Assembly: GCF_900155425.1 (NCBI RefSeq)
Contig: NZ_LT700191.1
Span: 731,918-795,917 of the forward strand
Direction: 5' to 3'
DNA length: 64,000 bases
From: Parabacteroides massiliensis
Lineage (GTDB): Bacteria > Bacteroidota > Bacteroidia > Bacteroidales > Tannerellaceae
The translations under genes were made by a program, and so were the position numbers. Each line of letters begins with the position of its first letter. Within the stretch, counting starts at the first letter, position 1. A model generated the notes under the pieces. The model did not search any database. It was not told where the DNA came from and worked only from the letters and a program-made list of their open reading frames with translations. This document shows positions 7,596-17,818 of the stretch, in pieces.

Positions 7596-10286
7596 TTAAA
7601 ATTCCTGTCCGATGATGAAGTGGAAATTGCTACCGCCTCTCTGGGAGCTTCCGTCAGGACGGTCGAAACCGTAAGCCCAGTCGATACCCATCAAACCGAT
7701 CATCGGGAGGAAGATACGAACACCGACACCGGCAGAACGTTTCAACTGGAACGGATTGAAATCCTTCAGATCTCTCCAGGCATTACCTGCTTCTACGAAT
7801 ACCAGGCCGTAGATCGTTGAAGACGGTTCCAGCAAGAACGGATAGCGCAACTCCATCGACAGGCGGGAGTAAGCATAACCATACGAATTGTAGCCTCCGT
7901 TACCGGCGATACTTCCGTTTTCGTATCCTCTCAAACCGATCGTTTCGGTTGCATAGGTACTGGAGTATCCACTCATACCGTCGCCACCCATATAGAAGGT
8001 TTCAAACGGCGATTTCTTATACTTGTTGTATGAACCCAAGAATCCATATTCGACACGCGACATCAACACCGGTGTGCGTTTCACTGTCAGCGGAGCCAGC
8101 GGAGAGAATATCTTCGCTTTGAATTTCCATTTATGATATTCGATCATGCGGAACTTGGCTTCGTCCTGGTCGCTCATATTCTTGTAGTCCTTGCCGTCCC
8201 ACAATGACCAAGGCGGAGTGGCGGCTACCGAGAACATGAACTGTGAACCTCTACGTGTGTACAGCGGGTTGTCGATAGAGTTACGCTGCAGGTTCAATTC
8301 TAAGTTGATGTTATGGCAGTTTCCGTTATTTACCAAGAAGTAATCCCAGTCTTTCATCATATACAACTGGTAGTTCAAAGTCGCCATAAACTGGAAGTAG
8401 TCATCCGGCCAGTTCAAACGTTTACCGTAACCGGCAGAAAGTCCGAACATCATGATTGATTTATCCGGGTCGTAGGCCAACTCATAGTTGCCGTAATTGC
8501 CATAACCGTAACCGCCATAACCGTAGCCATAACCGCCGTAGCCGCCATAATAAGGATAGCCACCATAGCTGTAGTACGGATTATAGCCATAGCTGTTATT
8601 ACTCAGGTAATTACTACTGATATCCGTCTGTTTGGAGAAATAAGCGCTCACGGACAATGTATTCGGTCGTTTACCACCGAACCACGGGTCCATAAACGAA
8701 ATGCTGTATGCCTGGTAATAACGTCCGTTTGTCTGGCCGCTCAGCGTCAACGTCTGTCCTTCGCCCTGCGGGATAATACCTTTATAGGTACTCGGGTTCA
8801 GCAGGTTCTTCATGGAGAAGTTCGTAAACTTCAAACTCAGCTTACCGATCACACCTGTTTGTCCCCAACCGGCAGAGAACTCGATCTGGTCGTTTGCCTT
8901 GGACACGAGGTTGTACTGGATATCCACCGTTCCGTTATCAGGATCGGGTATCGGTTGCGGTACCAGGTTTTCCGGGTCGAAATGTCCCATCTGCGCGATT
9001 TCACGGGTTGAACGCATCAAGTCTTCACGGCTGAACAACATACCCGGCTTCGTACGGAGTTCACGACGGACGATATCTTCATACAAACGGTCGTTACCGT
9101 TAATGATCACCCTGTTGATTGTAGCCTGCGGGCCTTCCTGTATACGGATTTCCAAAGAGATGGAGTCGTTTTCGACATTCACCTCTACCGGATCGGCTCC
9201 GAAGAAGATGTAACCATTATTATAATAGATATTGGAAACGGCGTCATCATCTGTTGTCAAACGCTCATTCAGTTTCTTCTGGTTATATACGTCTCCCGGC
9301 TTCATGCCCAAAATATACAAGAGCTTCTCGGTCGGTTCTTTCGTATTACCGACAAAGTTGATATCTTTCAAGTAATATTTGTCGCCTTCTTCGACCTTCA
9401 GGAAGATATCCACACGTTTATCATTGTAGTTCACTACACTGTCTTCCACAAGGACGGCATCGCGATACCCTTTCTCGTTATATTTCTCGATAATGTGTTT
9501 CTTATCGTTTTCATATTCTTCAGTCGTGAATTTCTTCGTACTGAATGCTTCCAGGATACTGCTCTTCCAGTCGTTATACAGGCTGAACTTTTCGTTTGTC
9601 TTCTTCATCGCCTTTTTCAAGTCGCGGTCAGACAACGCACTGTTCCCTTCGAAATGGATCTTGTGGATTTTTGTTTTTTCGTTCTTATCGATGTCGATGT
9701 CCACGATCACTTCGCCTTCATGCGCGATGTCGTCTTTCTGGTGGATCGCGACATCCACATTCTTAAAGCCTTTTCCATCGAAAAACTTCTTGATCAGCGT
9801 CGTCGCACGGTCGATCAGGTTAGGTGTCACCTGATATCCTTTGCGCAGCCCCAAACGTGTCTCCAGTTCCTCACGTTCCCCTTTCTTGATGCCATGATAG
9901 TTGACTTCCGAAATACGCGGACGCTGCTTCAGCCGGATTTCCAACCAAACCTGATCCCCTTCGATTTTAGTCGCCAGAATCTTTACATCCGAGAATAGTC
10001 CATGTTTCCAGAAACGTTTTACAGCATCTGTAATCGCTCCGCCCGGCTCAGGTATAGTAATCTCATCTCCTACCGACAAACCGGAAAAGCCTATTAACAC
10101 GAAATCATCATAATTCTTAATCCCTGTCACCTTGATATCCGCAATTTTATACTTCTTGGGTGGTGACGAATAGGATATGACCGGCACTTCTGCCGGCTCT
10201 TCAACCTTGGTAGTGTCAGTTTCCTGAGCAAAAGCCCCGAAGGCAAATCCCAGAAAAACAAAAAACAGCACTATTCTTTTGTACAT
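7596..10286 (-). CDS. bamA: BamA outer-membrane assembly factor
   Basis: This protein has 896 residues with a signal peptide (MYKRIVLFFVFLGFAFGAFAQ). Serial POTRA domains follow from about residue 45 to 430, for example YKIADIKVTGIKNYDD, RISEVNYHGIKKGEREEL, KIHKIHFEGNSALSDRDL, YYLKDINFVGNTKEPTEKL and ATINRVIINGNDRL. The rest is a 16-strand Omp85 barrel ending FHFIIGQEF, with the aromatic C-terminal beta-signal. It folds outer-membrane beta-barrels. A predicted surface loop at about residues 560-600 is an unusual Gly/Tyr-rich tract. The gene sits between uppS and two ompH genes, an order I recall from Porphyromonas. Confidence 0.95.
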   Translation of the reverse strand: MYKRIVLFFVFLGFAFGAFAQETDTTKVEEPAEVPVISYSSPPKKYKIADIKVTGIKNYDDFVLIGFSGLSVGDEITIPEPGGAITDAVKRFWKHGLFSDVKILATKIEGDQVWLEIRLKQRPRISEVNYHGIKKGEREELETRLGLRKGYQVTPNLIDRATTLIKKFFDGKGFKNVDVAIHQKDDIAHEGEVIVDIDIDKNEKTKIHKIHFEGNSALSDRDLKKAMKKTNEKFSLYNDWKSSILEAFSTKKFTTEEYENDKKHIIEKYNEKGYRDAVLVEDSVVNYNDKRVDIFLKVEEGDKYYLKDINFVGNTKEPTEKLLYILGMKPGDVYNQKKLNERLTTDDDAVSNIYYNNGYIFFGADPVEVNVENDSISLEIRIQEGPQATINRVIINGNDRLYEDIVRRELRTKPGMLFSREDLMRSTREIAQMGHFDPENLVPQPIPDPDNGTVDIQYNLVSKANDQIEFSAGWGQTGVIGKLSLKFTNFSMKNLLNPSTYKGIIPQGEGQTLTLSGQTNGRYYQAYSISFMDPWFGGKRPNTLSVSAYFSKQTDISSNYLSNNSYGYNPYYSYGGYPYYGGYGGYGYGYGGYGYGNYGNYELAYDPDKSIMMFGLSAGYGKRLNWPDDYFQFMATLNYQLYMMKDWDYFLVNNGNCHNINLELNLQRNSIDNPLYTRRGSQFMFSVAATPPWSLWDGKDYKNMSDQDEAKFRMIEYHKWKFKAKIFSPLAPLTVKRTPVLMSRVEYGFLGSYNKYKKSPFETFYMGGDGMSGYSSTYATETIGLRGYENGSIAGNGGYNSYGYAYSRLSMELRYPFLLEPSSTIYGLVFVEAGNAWRDLKDFNPFQLKRSAGVGVRIFLPMIGLMGIDWAYGFDRPDGSSQRGGSNFHFIIGQEF

Positions 10287-10300
10287 ATAACAGCTATTGT

Positions 10301-11044
10301 TTATAAGATTAATTGCTCACTTGTCTTACCGAAGCGCCGTTCACGCTGCTGGTAATACAATATAGCTCCATACAACTCTTCTTCTCTAAAATCCGGCCAA
10401 TACACATCGGTAAAGAAGAATTCGGCATACGACAACTGCCAAAGCAGGAAGTTGCTGACGCGTTGCTCTCCCCCGGTACGGATCAACAAATCCGGATCGG
10501 GAATACCTTTGGTTGTCAGGTGATCCGAGACGACAGCCTCGGTTATATCGTTGGGGTTTATTTTCTTCTCCACCGCCTCCTTGGCCAGGCGTTTCACAGC
10601 TTCGGTTATTTCCCAACGGGCCGAATAACTCAAAGCCAATATGAGCGTAACGCCCGTATTGGCCGAAGTCTGTGCGATACAATCCTGCAGGGTGGCGTAT
10701 GCATCTGCCGGCAAACGGTCCAGATTGCCGATCGCCATCAGACGGACATTATTTTTCATCAGGTCGGGTGTTTCGCGATGGATGGCTGCAACCAGCAGAC
10801 TCATCAACGCCTGAACCTCCGCTTCCGGACGATTCCAGTTTTCCGTCGAAAACGTGTACATCGTCAGATATTTCAAACCCACGGCTGTAGCAGCTTCCAC
10901 GACTTTACGGACAGACACAACGCCCTCCTGATGCCCGTAGCTTCGGTCTTTTCCCCGCGCTTTGGCCCAGCGTCCGTTGCCGTCCATTATAATCGCCACG
11001 TGCTGCGGCAATCGTTTTTTATCTATTTGTTCAATCAGCGACAT
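10301..11044 (-). CDS. uppS: Isoprenyl transferase (undecaprenyl diphosphate synthase)
   Basis: This protein has 247 residues. It makes the C55 lipid carrier for cell-wall and LPS sugars from isopentenyl diphosphate. The signature block [16 protein letters not shown] lies at about residues 16-31 with the catalytic Asp. [25 protein letters not shown] and the C-terminal [23 protein letters not shown] are all cis-prenyltransferase hallmarks. It is cytoplasmic and membrane-associated. It lies 17 bases after porG and 14 before bamA, so it is in the same transcription unit. Confidence 0.95.
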   Translation of the reverse strand: MSLIEQIDKKRLPQHVAIIMDGNGRWAKARGKDRSYGHQEGVVSVRKVVEAATAVGLKYLTMYTFSTENWNRPEAEVQALMSLLVAAIHRETPDLMKNNVRLMAIGNLDRLPADAYATLQDCIAQTSANTGVTLILALSYSARWEITEAVKRLAKEAVEKKINPNDITEAVVSDHLTTKGIPDPDLLIRTGGEQRVSNFLLWQLSYAEFFFTDVYWPDFREEELYGAILYYQQRERRFGKTSEQLIL

Positions 11045-11061
11045 AGTGTTTTCATCTATAA

Positions 11062-11781
11062 TTACTGTATATTATCTATATTCTTCGCGTTGTTGCAAGT
11101 CCTGCATCGCGGACCGAAATCCCAGGTGACCGTGAACAACAAAAAAGAATACCAATCTTTATTCTTCAAGAAACTACCTTTCATATGGTAGGGATCATCC
11201 AGAAACGCATTGCTATCGTCCGTCACGTCCAGACCGTCGCCAAACAGTTTGCGGAACGAGAACTCGCATCCCAGGTTAATCCTATTCTTAACCTTGTATT
11301 TCAAACCCACACCGAGCGGGATATTCGGACCGGCAAAAGTCTTCCCGCTACCCGGCGCCACCGTCACACCCAATCCCATAAAAATATAGGGAGTGAAACG
11401 TTTTGCGTTTGAATACGCAAATTTGTCACTATACGGAAAGAAGTTGAACTCCATTTGTCCGCCCAGTTCGATCAGGCTCCTGTCGAAAGAGCCTTGTGCC
11501 TGATCCGGGAAAACATTCTCCTGTCCTTCCGTCGTGCCTGAAACCTGCCCCCACATCAAGTTGCCTTTGAAAGCCCACCTGAAATTGGCATTATACCGGA
11601 AAACAGCTCCGAACGCGGGATTCAATCCCTTAAAAAATGCATTCTTGTTGACATCGCCCATATAAAAGGCTCCGCCCGCCATTCCTCCGATCTCGTATTT
11701 ATATTCTTGTGCGTGAAGACCGGTCATACAGCCGGTCAAAAGGACTAATATGAGTATGCGCTGAAAGAAAGTTGAAGTCAT
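11062..11781 (-). CDS. DUF6089 outer-membrane protein, PorG-like
   Basis: This protein has 239 residues with a signal peptide ([25 protein letters not shown]). The mature protein opens [21 protein letters not shown] and alternates beta-strand segments, as expected of a small eight-strand barrel. It ends with [11 protein letters not shown]. PorG of the type IX secretion system belongs to this family, and in Porphyromonas gingivalis porG lies next to uppS, an Omp85 gene and two ompH genes, as here. Together with sprA in this window it hints at a type IX system, but the core ring and motor genes are not in view. Confidence 0.75.
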   Translation of the reverse strand: MTSTFFQRILILVLLTGCMTGLHAQEYKYEIGGMAGGAFYMGDVNKNAFFKGLNPAFGAVFRYNANFRWAFKGNLMWGQVSGTTEGQENVFPDQAQGSFDRSLIELGGQMEFNFFPYSDKFAYSNAKRFTPYIFMGLGVTVAPGSGKTFAGPNIPLGVGLKYKVKNRINLGCEFSFRKLFGDGLDVTDDSNAFLDDPYHMKGSFLKNKDWYSFLLFTVTWDFGPRCRTCNNAKNIDNIQ

Positions 11782-11868
11782 AATCGTTTTCTGTTATAAT
11801 CTATACTTTCTTTTCTAACGCCGAATCGCTCATAAAATTATATGCCCCTCCACGAACTTTCTTTATGC

Positions 11869-13248
11869 TTAAAAACCCAGACGGTTAATACGACCGCGCC
11901 AGATTTGGTTCAAAACATTCGAACTATTGGTCTCTTTTCCGCCGAAAAGATACATATAATTATCCTTATCCACATAGATAGAAGAGAACCCTCTTGCCTT
12001 GAATTCCGGTGGCATTACGACCAACGTGTCCGAGACGCTCCAGTTTACGCCGCCGTCACGCGACAGGTAAATGTCTGAAGAGGCTTTGCCTGCTTCATCG
12101 ATGCCACTCAACAGAAACATTTTATCGTCATATTCCGCTACGGCGACACCTTCCTGCTTATCAAAAGGTGCAGCTTCATCGTCTGTCAGTTTCGCCCAGA
12201 CTTTTCCGTTCTCCGTCGACCAAGCCGTATTCGTGAGTCTGTCATCCTTGTCTCTTCCGGCTACCACCAGCAGGCGGGCACGATACATTGAATTATAGGA
12301 AAGGCTACCGAAACCGATCAAAGGGAAACCTTCATTCAGGAGAGTGCCTTCGTTCCATTCTTTTGCTTCGTTCATATATCCGTAAACGAGCGTGCCATCC
12401 TTGTCGATAACCGCGCTAAGGGCTGACGGTTGCTTGCCGGCTGCCGTAAAGTCATCGTCCACATCGATAACGCCTAAAAGGGCTTTTATCACCGGAGTGT
12501 TTTCAACAGCCGACCAATTCTGGCCATCGGCCGAACTATAGAGAACGCCTTTCGTCGTAACGGCATAAAACGCATCTTCATAAGCGGTAATCTGGGACAA
12601 ACGGATTTCTCCGGCAGGAAGGCCCGACACAGCCAGCTTCGTCCAGTTCCGACCGTCCGTAACAGCCGAACGGTACAACTGGTAGCCTTCGCTTGCGTTT
12701 ACAGGCTGCGTATACATATAATAAGACTCGTCATTCCCTTCTCCGAAAACAACGACTTTTTCTTCTTTGACAGCACCGTCCGTAATATCTTCTTTGTAAA
12801 TGTTCCAAACCATCGAATCGGGTACGACCTGGTGGATATTGACTTGTGCGAGGTATGCTTTTGTGGTTTCACCGTCCCATAATGTGTTCACGAATTTAAC
12901 CGGTTTGGAAAAGTCCAGCGAGTCTTCCAGATTCCAATAAATCGTATCACCGACCGCTTCCTGCATGACCTGACAGGTATATACCGTCGAAGCCAGCTGA
13001 ACTTTACAGATCACCTTTTCATCCAACTTCGTCCCATAGGGCATGGAATCTATATTGAAGATACGCCCGGTTAACTGGTCTATCGTAAAAACGACATCCT
13101 CAAGTTCCGGGATAGAATCACTCGACAAAGAAAAAGATAGAATCTGACAATCTCTACTCAGCTCATATTGCGTATCATCCGAACCCAGACAAGACGACAA
13201 TAACAGAGCACAACATCCGGCTATAAACAGTACTATTCTATTTTTCAT
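11869..13248 (-). CDS. DUF6242 lipoprotein with beta-propeller-like repeats
   Basis: This protein has 459 residues, starting at MKNRIVLFIAGCCALLLSSC, a lipoprotein signal. The N-terminal part (about 20-140) is Ig-like. From about residue 150 there are recurring blocks of the kind YRSAVTDGRNWTKLAVSG, YSSADGQNWSAVEN, WSTENGKVWAKL and LSRDGGVNWSVSD, the BNR/Asp-box-like pattern of sialidase-type propellers. I recognise it as DUF6242, whose function is unknown. It is probably a surface or periplasmic lipoprotein. The next gene on the strand, the PorG-like one, begins about 87 bases on. Confidence 0.75.
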   Translation of the reverse strand: MKNRIVLFIAGCCALLLSSCLGSDDTQYELSRDCQILSFSLSSDSIPELEDVVFTIDQLTGRIFNIDSMPYGTKLDEKVICKVQLASTVYTCQVMQEAVGDTIYWNLEDSLDFSKPVKFVNTLWDGETTKAYLAQVNIHQVVPDSMVWNIYKEDITDGAVKEEKVVVFGEGNDESYYMYTQPVNASEGYQLYRSAVTDGRNWTKLAVSGLPAGEIRLSQITAYEDAFYAVTTKGVLYSSADGQNWSAVENTPVIKALLGVIDVDDDFTAAGKQPSALSAVIDKDGTLVYGYMNEAKEWNEGTLLNEGFPLIGFGSLSYNSMYRARLLVVAGRDKDDRLTNTAWSTENGKVWAKLTDDEAAPFDKQEGVAVAEYDDKMFLLSGIDEAGKASSDIYLSRDGGVNWSVSDTLVVMPPEFKARGFSSIYVDKDNYMYLFGGKETNSSNVLNQIWRGRINRLGF

Positions 13249-13364
13249 CAAAAAATAAGTTTGTTGCATATAAAGGCACAAAAGTAGAAACATTTTTTGC
13301 TTTATACCTCATATAGGGGAATATTTATAATATTTTAGTGTCGTTACGAATTATAAAGTTCATT

Positions 13365-14408
13365 TTAAACCTTTCGTTTCCAAGTTTCCAACAGATGTCC
13401 GCGTCGTTGTTCCGAGCCAACCAGCACACCCGATACGACAGGTGCTTTTACCCCCGCACCCAAAGCGATCGGAGCCGTTTCAACCCAGACCTCGTCCCAC
13501 AAGCCTGCGTCGAGGAAACTTTCCAACAGTTCTGCGCCTCCTTCAACCATCAACGAATTCAATTTCTGTACATATAAATATTGTAAGACTTGCGGCAAGA
13601 CTTCCTGCCCGAAATCGACTCGTACGTACTCGACATTCGGTCGGCTTTCGGCCTCAACTGCTGTAAATACGACCGTACGCACCGTGCCATCCAGCAAATG
13701 CGAACCGACCGGCAACTTCAATGTCCGGTCGAGAACCACCCGGACCGGAGAATGGCCGGTCCAATGCCGCACGGTCAGCGACGGATTGTCCAACAACGCC
13801 GTACGCGTCCCGACCATAATGGCCGCCACTTCGGAACGAAGCCGGTGAACCCTTCGGAGAGTCTCGGCGGAAGACAGAAGCACCGGGGGTTCGGAAGCAT
13901 CCGCCCGACAGACATCCATAAACCCATCTGCGCTCTGTGCCCATTTCAGGTAGATATAAGGACGTTTCCGTATCTGGAATGTCATGAAAGCGGAATTCAA
14001 GGCACGCGCCTCTTCTTCCAACACTCCTGTCACGACTTCGATTCCTGCCTCGCGCAGCATGCGTATTCCCCGTCCCGACACCTCCGGAAACGGGTCCAAA
14101 GTACCGACCACGACACGCGGAATACCTTTCTTTATAATCAATTCCGCACAGGGCGGCGTCTTTCCGTAATGGGAACAGGGTTCGAGGCTCACATAAATAG
14201 TAGAATCCCGCAGGAGCGCTTCATCCCGTACCGAAGCAATCGCATTCACTTCTGCATGCGCTTCGCCGCATTTGCGGTGAAATCCTTCTCCTATGATCTT
14301 TCCTTTATGCACAATCACCGCACCGACCATCGGGTTCGGAGCCGTATAGCCTTCTCCTCCCCGCGCAAGCTCGATGCAGCGAGCCATATATTTCTCTTCA
14401 ACAACCAT
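13365..14408 (-). CDS. ribD: Bifunctional riboflavin deaminase/reductase
   Basis: This protein has 347 residues, near the family norm. The N-terminal deaminase domain has GCVVHKG-like VGAVIVHKGKIIGEGFH, HAEVNAIAS (zinc His and catalytic Glu) and SLEPCSHYGKTPPCAELI (two zinc Cys). The C-terminal reductase domain from about residue 145 has RPYIYLKWAQSADG and NSLMVEGGAELLESFL. It performs the second and third steps of riboflavin synthesis in the cytoplasm. No FMN riboswitch is seen upstream, and it stands alone, so it is presumably constitutive. Confidence 0.95.
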   Translation of the reverse strand: MVVEEKYMARCIELARGGEGYTAPNPMVGAVIVHKGKIIGEGFHRKCGEAHAEVNAIASVRDEALLRDSTIYVSLEPCSHYGKTPPCAELIIKKGIPRVVVGTLDPFPEVSGRGIRMLREAGIEVVTGVLEEEARALNSAFMTFQIRKRPYIYLKWAQSADGFMDVCRADASEPPVLLSSAETLRRVHRLRSEVAAIMVGTRTALLDNPSLTVRHWTGHSPVRVVLDRTLKLPVGSHLLDGTVRTVVFTAVEAESRPNVEYVRVDFGQEVLPQVLQYLYVQKLNSLMVEGGAELLESFLDAGLWDEVWVETAPIALGAGVKAPVVSGVLVGSEQRRGHLLETWKRKV

Positions 14409-14492
14409 CTTCTATTACTTTTTAGTGCATACAAATTCTTAGTGCATACAAAGGTACAAAGATTGTAAAAGACAAGCAGGAAAACCCAAAAA

Positions 14493-14625
14493 GTTTCACC
14501 ACAAAAAAACTTCTGAAACAAAAGTTTCACCCATTTCCCCGTTCTGAAACTAAATTTTCCCCGGGAGAAACTTTTGTTTCACCAAGAAGAAACTTTTGTT
14601 TCATCCGCAGGAGGCTTTTGTTTCG
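14493..14625. repeat. Short palindromic tandem array, 22-base period (array B)
   Basis: The hairpin GAAAC-TTTT-GTTTC occurs at 14567-14580 and 14589-14602, and as TGAAACAAAAGTTTCA at 14514-14529. Decayed copies stand at 14546 and 14611, and there is a lone GTTTC at 14493. The last steps are 21, 22 and 22 bases. It lies in the 430-base gap between divergent ribD and the GH2 gene, which otherwise shows nothing recognisable. Confidence 0.75.
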
Positions 14626-14835
14626 ATATTTTCAAAAACTTCCGTATATCAGTAAAACAATGAATTTTGACACAGTTTTGTTATTATACCTGTAGTTCCG
14701 ATTTTGATGTATTTCTTGCAAATTAGTTCCGAATAAAAGCCTTATGTTTATACGATAGTCGGGGCCGGGGAAAAAGAAATGTCGTTTATTTGCAAATATA
14801 AATCGTATCAACCATTTAAACACAAAATACCGGAT

Positions 14836-17733
14836 ATGAATATAAGAAAACTATTTCACTTACTGGTTTCAGTTTTATGCCTGCAGTCTGTTTGTGCTGC
14901 GGATTTCACCGTTCCGCGTCTTTCTCCTTTACCGGCAAAGGTAGAAAAGCAAAAAATATCTTTAGCCGGAAATTGGCGGTTTAACCCTTCTCCCGAAAAA
15001 GAATTCTGGAGAAAAGAAAGTGTCAGCAATTGGAAAAATATAGAGGTTCCCGGTGAATGGGTGATGCAGGGCTTTGAAGTCGAAAAGGGGAAAGCGGCCG
15101 GTTATTTCCGCACGTTTGCTATTCCTTCAGCTTGGAGTGGACAACAGATCAAATTGCGTTGTAACGGCATATACAGCGACAGCCGGATTTATATTAACGG
15201 GAAAGAGGCTGGTTCCCATTTAGGTGGTTTTACGGCTTTTGAATTGGATGTGACGGATTTGGTACAGGTAGGCAAAGAAAACCGTATCGCAATCTCTGTC
15301 ATTTCGGAAAGTCTTGCCGATTCGACATCCAGCGCTTCACAATACGCCGTTCATCCGTTGGGCGGCCTGACAAGAGACCTTTTCCTTTTTGCCTTGCCCG
15401 AGGTGAATCTCTCGATGTTTCATGCCAGTACTTCTTTCGATGCTTCTTATGTCAATGCCATATTGAAGGCTGATATTGAAATAACAAATGAATCATCTGC
15501 AGCATCTTCCGGCTTATCCCTTCATTTCACTTTGAAAGATGCGGATGGTAAAGAAATACAGTTGAAGCAAAATAGTTGTCCGGTTCAAAGCATAGCCGCA
15601 GGAGCGACTAAAAAAGCAGAAAAATCCTTTGATATCGTAATGCCGGAGAAATGGGATTCGGAGCATCCTTATCTATATACTTTCACCTGCCAGTTAAAGG
15701 AAGGGGAAAAGGTATTACATGAAACCATGCGCCGTATCGGTTTTCGCCAAGTGGAGGTTCGCGGGAACCAGATGTTCATTAATAATATGCCGGTAAAACT
15801 TCGCGGAGTATGCCATCATGAAGTCATGCCGTTGCAGGGGCGTTCCGTGAATAACGATATGTGGCGGAAAGACGTGGAACTGTTCCGCCGTGGAAATGTC
15901 AACTATTTCCGCACCTCTCATTATCCACCCGACGAAGCCTTGCTGGAGGCTTGCGATGAGTTGGGAATGCTTGTAGAAGTGGAAGCCCCTTTCTGTTGGG
16001 CTCACAACACGAATGTACCGGAAGAGATGCACGATGCCGTATTAGTCAACCAACATGTCGAGATGGTGAACCTGAATCGCAGCCATCCTTCCGTTATTAT
16101 GTGGTCGATGGGGAACGAATCGATGAAGTTTGCCGAATATTTCAAAAAAGCATCCGAGACTGTGAAAGAAATAGACCCGACACGTCCACGTATCTTCAGC
16201 CAGTGGGGACCGGATGCAGATAACGGCGAACTGGAAGTAACCAATCATCATTACCCCGGACCGACCGGACCGGACAAATACCGTAACAGTAAACGCCCGG
16301 TCACTTTTGACGAATTTTGTCACCTGAACGCTTATAACCGCCTGGAACTGGCTGCCGACCCGGGGCTTCGTAGCATGTGGGGACCTTTGTTGGATAGAAT
16401 GTGGAATGATATGTATCATAGCCAGGGGGTGTTAGGTGGCGCAATCTGGGCAGGTATCGATGATACTTTCTTTTTACCGGGCGAACGAGCTGTCGGTTAC
16501 GGGACGTGGGGACCGGTAGACGGTTGGCGTCGTGAAAAACCGGAATACTGGAGTATAAAAAAAGCATACAGTCCGGTAAAAATGAAACTGAAAGGGAATA
16601 TGACAGAGAACGGTTCCGTACATTTCCATGTAGAGAACCGCCATAATTTCAGCAATCTGTCGGAATGTACGATCGAATGGAAAGCTGGAGGTAAAACAGG
16701 CAGAGTAACAGCAGACATTGCTCCCCGTTCGGAAGGCGAACTGGAAATCAAACTTCCGGAATCTTTACGACAGACGGAAACCATGGAGTTGACAGTAACC
16801 GGCGTGCGTGGGTTTGTTATTGACCAATATCGCTTTCGCATCCTGCCTGAATATGAACAGCCGGTACAACATTTGACGGGAGAACTTTCCTGGCAAGAAA
16901 AAACGAATCAGATCGAGATTGAATCTTTAGGCAGACATTTCACTATCGATAAACGCAACGGACTGTTATCTGCCGAATGTAACGGGAAGACCGTTTTGCA
17001 TCAATCGCCTTCACTGATGGTATTACCTCTGAACGGCGAAGGTGAAGGTATTCAGATGGTGGGAAAAGACCAGAAGTTCGAACCATATAATCCTGTTTGT
17101 GAGAATTGGCTGGCCCGGTCGGTCACTTTCATTCCTGGTGAAGAAGTCGTTTCCGTAAAGGTGAAGGGAAGCTATAAAGAAGCAGAAGGCATATTGGAAT
17201 ATTGTTTCCACAAAAACGGAGAAGTCATTTTTACTTATAACTTCACGATGCTTCAGGATATCTCACCCCGGCAAACCGGATTGGTCTTTACGTTATCCCC
17301 TTCTTTTATACATTTAAATTGGGAGCGCAGAGGTTATTGGACCGTATATCCCCAAGACAACATAGACGCACTAAAAGGAGAGGCTGAGGCGTTTGACAAA
17401 TCTTTACCGATATCCGGTTTGGCCGGTCCTTCCAAACAGCCGTCAAAACCATGGTCGTATGACCAGACGGCAGCTGGTTCAAACCTGTTCCGTTCTACTA
17501 AAGAGAATATTTATCGAGCTAACCTGAAGAGTAAGGACGGCAATTCTGTAACCGTCGTTTCCGATGGCACACAATCAGTTCGCCCTTGGATAGAAAAAGA
17601 GGTTGTCCGCTTATTGATAGCCGATTATAATAATCCGGGAAGAGAGAATTTCCTAATTCCTCATGCTGAAAAATGGTACAGGCCGCTTAAAAGAGGAGAC
17701 AAGATCGAAGGGGTCATTAAACTGATCTTTTGA
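14836..17733 (+). CDS. Glycoside hydrolase family 2 (beta-galactosidase type)
   Basis: This protein has 965 residues, starting at MNIRKLFHLLVSVLCLQSVCAADF, a clear signal peptide; the upstream Met would spoil it. The domain order is GH2 sugar-binding (about 60-215, WVMQGFEVEKGKAAGYFRT, then IYINGKEAGSHLGGFTAFELDVTD), Ig-like (about 225-335), and a TIM barrel. Glu428 in VIMWSMGNES fits the acid/base and Glu493 in VTFDEFCHLN the nucleophile. A small C-terminal domain with HFTIDKRNGLLS from about 700 matches the LacZ last domain. It acts in the periplasm or at the surface. It stands alone, away from any susC/susD pair. Confidence 0.9.
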   Translation: MNIRKLFHLLVSVLCLQSVCAADFTVPRLSPLPAKVEKQKISLAGNWRFNPSPEKEFWRKESVSNWKNIEVPGEWVMQGFEVEKGKAAGYFRTFAIPSAWSGQQIKLRCNGIYSDSRIYINGKEAGSHLGGFTAFELDVTDLVQVGKENRIAISVISESLADSTSSASQYAVHPLGGLTRDLFLFALPEVNLSMFHASTSFDASYVNAILKADIEITNESSAASSGLSLHFTLKDADGKEIQLKQNSCPVQSIAAGATKKAEKSFDIVMPEKWDSEHPYLYTFTCQLKEGEKVLHETMRRIGFRQVEVRGNQMFINNMPVKLRGVCHHEVMPLQGRSVNNDMWRKDVELFRRGNVNYFRTSHYPPDEALLEACDELGMLVEVEAPFCWAHNTNVPEEMHDAVLVNQHVEMVNLNRSHPSVIMWSMGNESMKFAEYFKKASETVKEIDPTRPRIFSQWGPDADNGELEVTNHHYPGPTGPDKYRNSKRPVTFDEFCHLNAYNRLELAADPGLRSMWGPLLDRMWNDMYHSQGVLGGAIWAGIDDTFFLPGERAVGYGTWGPVDGWRREKPEYWSIKKAYSPVKMKLKGNMTENGSVHFHVENRHNFSNLSECTIEWKAGGKTGRVTADIAPRSEGELEIKLPESLRQTETMELTVTGVRGFVIDQYRFRILPEYEQPVQHLTGELSWQEKTNQIEIESLGRHFTIDKRNGLLSAECNGKTVLHQSPSLMVLPLNGEGEGIQMVGKDQKFEPYNPVCENWLARSVTFIPGEEVVSVKVKGSYKEAEGILEYCFHKNGEVIFTYNFTMLQDISPRQTGLVFTLSPSFIHLNWERRGYWTVYPQDNIDALKGEAEAFDKSLPISGLAGPSKQPSKPWSYDQTAAGSNLFRSTKENIYRANLKSKDGNSVTVVSDGTQSVRPWIEKEVVRLLIADYNNPGRENFLIPHAEKWYRPLKRGDKIEGVIKLIF

Positions 17734-17818
17734 AATGCCGGGGCAAGACTTTCGATCACAAAACATGTTTTAACTGGAATTCCGGCAGGGTTGCCCCGTA
17801 TATCAGTAAAGAAATCCG

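Noticed and set aside
14409-14514. FMN riboswitch before ribD
   Set aside because: None of the conserved FMN-aptamer blocks can be found, and the sequence is only AT-rich.
17740-17797. GGGGCAA/TTGCCCC pair between the GH2 gene and prmC as a terminator
   Set aside because: The arms are seven bases with a loop of over 40 bases and no T-run follows; too weak to call.
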